A DNA stretch of 7,115 nucleotides from Gammaproteobacteria bacterium (lineage in GTDB: Bacteria > Pseudomonadota > Gammaproteobacteria > Steroidobacterales > SZUA-146): the NCBI GenBank assembly GCA_013002925.1, contig JABDLQ010000289.1, positions 1 through 7,115 of the forward strand, read 5' to 3'. Shown here piece by piece: positions 5,639 through 7,115 of the stretch. Below the pieces are notes generated by a model. It did no database searches and was not told the origin of the DNA. It saw only the letters and a list, made by a program, of their open reading frames with translations. Both the position numbers and the translations under genes were made by a program. How positions within the stretch are numbered: position 1 is the stretch's first letter; each line of letters starts with the position of its first letter.

Positions 5639-5690
5639 CGCCATCGATCCTGTCGACTCAGCCGTCGGTATAAGCTTCTACACATCACTG

Positions 5691-5696
5691 AAAGGA
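5691..5696 (+). promoter_or_regulatory. Ribosome binding site that fixes a TTG start for the receptor
   Basis: AAAGGA is followed by a 7-nt spacer and TTG at 5704. An in-frame TGA at 5689-5691 rules out any start further upstream, and no ATG lies in frame before the conserved TonB-box region. Confidence 0.75.
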
Positions 5697-5703
5697 AAGA
5701 CCA

Positions 5704-7115
5704 TTGCCTGACGATCTATCGCGCGCGCGTGTTGCGGTGCTTGCGCTCACGTTGACTGCAACAGCGCTGCCGGCAGCGCACAGCTCAAGTCAGGTTGTCG
5801 ATGACACTGCTCTTGAAGAAATTATAGTGACATCGCGGTACCGGGCCGAAAAGCTTGTGGACGTGCCGGACTCGATCACGGCATTTACTGTCGACGATAT
5901 CGAGCGTCACCGCATTGAACGCGTCAACCGCGTGGCGGAATTAACGCCTAACCTGAGATTTTCTGACGACCAGGAGGTGGGCGTCAGCACACTGGTCATT
6001 CGCGGGGTCCGACAGAACCGGGGTACCGGACAGCCACCGGTATCATTTCGCATCGATGGAGTCAGCGCGACAAATAACCTGCTGACGACGCAGGAGCTTT
6101 TTGATATCGAGAGCATCAGTGTGCTGCGCGGACCGCAGGGTGCTTTGTACGGTAGAAACGCTATCGGCGGCGCAATACTTGTAGCCACGCGGCAACCGAC
6201 AACCGCGCCTGAATATGGCTTGCGCTTATCAGGGGCGCAGGGTCAGGACTTCACAGTTGCCGGCAGCGCATCCGGTCCAATCGGTGACGATTCCGTTTTG
6301 TACCGGGCGTCTTTCCGGGTACAGGACCGGGAAGGGCAACTCCGGAATGCCTATCTTGGGAATCGTTTCGTTGACTACAAAAAATCGGCGGCTTTCCGTG
6401 GGCGACTGCTGTTTAACCCGACACCCGGACTCACCATCGATTTGCGCGGTCAGTATCTGGACCAGGATGGTGGTTCAGGTTACTTCATGCCGGGTAGTGA
6501 AGGCTTTCTACCCTTACCGCCGCCCAACCCACCACTGCTATTCGGTAACCCCACCTATGAAATTCAGTCCAACCGCATCGGTGAATCGCTGGTACGGGCT
6601 GGGGAAGTCGCGGCAAAGATCGACTATGACCTGGGCTGGGCAACGCTGACATCGATTACATCCTTCACAGATGTCGACTCCGGGAATGACCAGGACCTCG
6701 ATCAAACTCTGATCGAGGCGATCGACATCGTTGTGATTGACGAGTCTGAGACTTTTGCGCAGGAATTGCGGTTAGTATCAGACTCCGACAAAGCATTACG
6801 CTGGGTAGCGGGCCTGCAGTACTTCAGCCAGGACCGGATGCGTTCACTGGCAACAACCTTCCTGGGGTCTCCGGTGCCACCTGCAGTCCAGGATTTGCAG
6901 CTCGAAGACATTGCGGCTTTTGGTAACCTCAGCTATGACCTGACGGATAAACTTGAATTGACACTCGCGTTTCGTTATGACCGGGAGACACCGGAAGATT
7001 CAACCCAGGGCCGTCGTGCGACGTTCAGGGAATGGCAGCCGAAAGCAAGCCTGGCCTACAACCTGTCTGAGAACGTGCTGGGCTACCTGACCGTGGGTAA
7101 AGGCTTTCGCGCCGG
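5704..7115 (+). CDS. TonB-dependent outer-membrane receptor (partial, C-terminus beyond the window)
   Basis: TonB-dependent receptors import scarce ligands (iron chelates, vitamins, glycans) across the outer membrane using energy from TonB-ExbB-ExbD. About 470 codons are present. From TTG 5704 the protein starts MPDDLSRARVAVLALTLTAT, a signal peptide with basic residues then a hydrophobic stretch, cleaved probably near residues 24-28. A TonB-box-like EEIIVTSR lies at 38-45. The plug domain (about 48-165) contains VPDSITAFTVDDIER, VIRGVRQNRGTG, FRIDGV and the hallmark VLRGPQGALYGRNAIGGAI (140-158). Beta-barrel strands follow, including FAQELRLVSD (351-360), WVAGLQYF (367-374), LAFRYD (421-426) and YLTVGKGF (461-468). 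The barrel's remaining strands and terminal aromatic residue lie past the right edge. There are no neighbouring iron or glycan genes except the divergent glycosyltransferase, so the ligand is unknown. No frameshift in the visible part. Confidence 0.93.
   Translation, partial: MPDDLSRARVAVLALTLTATALPAAHSSSQVVDDTALEEIIVTSRYRAEKLVDVPDSITAFTVDDIERHRIERVNRVAELTPNLRFSDDQEVGVSTLVIRGVRQNRGTGQPPVSFRIDGVSATNNLLTTQELFDIESISVLRGPQGALYGRNAIGGAILVATRQPTTAPEYGLRLSGAQGQDFTVAGSASGPIGDDSVLYRASFRVQDREGQLRNAYLGNRFVDYKKSAAFRGRLLFNPTPGLTIDLRGQYLDQDGGSGYFMPGSEGFLPLPPPNPPLLFGNPTYEIQSNRIGESLVRAGEVAAKIDYDLGWATLTSITSFTDVDSGNDQDLDQTLIEAIDIVVIDESETFAQELRLVSDSDKALRWVAGLQYFSQDRMRSLATTFLGSPVPPAVQDLQLEDIAAFGNLSYDLTDKLELTLAFRYDRETPEDSTQGRRATFREWQPKASLAYNLSENVLGYLTVGKGFRA

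Larger units (their letters stand above)
5334..5703. other. 370-nt divergent intergenic region between the glycosyltransferase and TonB receptor genes
   Basis: I find no convincing gene here. An 83-codon GTG-initiated open frame (5460-5711) has no ribosome binding site and runs into the receptor start. The region holds a terminator-like hairpin with a T run (5507-5525), a probable extended -10 promoter for the receptor (5630-5638) inside a TGGC-N6-GCCA inverted repeat, a second -10-like TATAAG (5669-5674), and the receptor ribosome binding site. I see no convincing promoter for the glycosyltransferase and no recognisable Fur box. Confidence 0.6.

Noticed and set aside
5460..5711. 83-codon GTG-initiated open frame in the intergenic region
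   Set aside because: It has no ribosome binding site, contains the receptor promoter, and overlaps the receptor start out of frame. Its low-complexity composition does not look like a protein.
5719..5731. Alternating CG run near the receptor start, possible Z-DNA
   Set aside because: The run encodes Ser-Arg-Ala-Arg of the signal peptide N-region and is short; arginine and alanine codons explain it.
1..7115. CRISPR array, tRNA, rRNA, insertion sequence or dif/parS site
   Set aside because: I looked for regular direct repeats, tRNA-like cloverleaf and TTCGANTC-type arms, transposase motifs, and dif- or parS-like palindromes, and found none.

Overview
The window looks like chromosomal DNA from a moderately GC-rich gammaproteobacterium. 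The evidence is the block dapF - DUF484 - xerC, the same order as dapF-yigA-xerC in Escherichia coli and its relatives, followed directly by hslV-hslU, an arrangement I recall from Xanthomonas-like lineages. A large TonB-dependent receptor of the 'EEIIVT' type fits an environmental or marine group. Genus cannot be told from the sequence.

Region 1 (1-3536, all minus strand) is a compact housekeeping block read right to left. It encodes diaminopimelate epimerase (dapF), a DUF484/YigA-type protein, the tyrosine recombinase XerC, the HslV peptidase and the N-terminal third of the HslU ATPase, which is cut by the left edge. dapF and DUF484 overlap by 4 nt, xerC starts 1 nt after the DUF484 stop, and hslV and hslU are 16 nt apart. 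The only real gap is 71 nt before hslV; it holds a stem-loop and the hslV ribosome binding site. The block joins lysine/peptidoglycan precursor synthesis, chromosome dimer resolution and ATP-dependent proteolysis.

Region 2 (3537-4290) is a 115-nt divergent intergenic region with a perfect 12-bp palindrome, followed by a plus-strand orphan ParA/MinD-type ATPase with no ParB and no recognisable parS nearby.

Region 3 (4287-5333, minus) is a GT-B fold, family 4-like glycosyltransferase. It converges on the parA-like gene with a 4-nt overlap of the 3' ends, and a perfect 7-bp hairpin lies just past that overlap.

Region 4 (5334-7115) is a 370-nt divergent intergenic region with a plausible extended -10 promoter, then a TonB-dependent outer-membrane receptor. 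The receptor appears to start at a TTG codon with a strong ribosome binding site and runs off the right edge.

Most of the window is ordinary, well-conserved content. I see no CRISPR array, insertion sequence, tRNA, rRNA or evident defence system. The least explained items are the orphan ParA, the DUF484 protein and several small inverted repeats in non-coding DNA.
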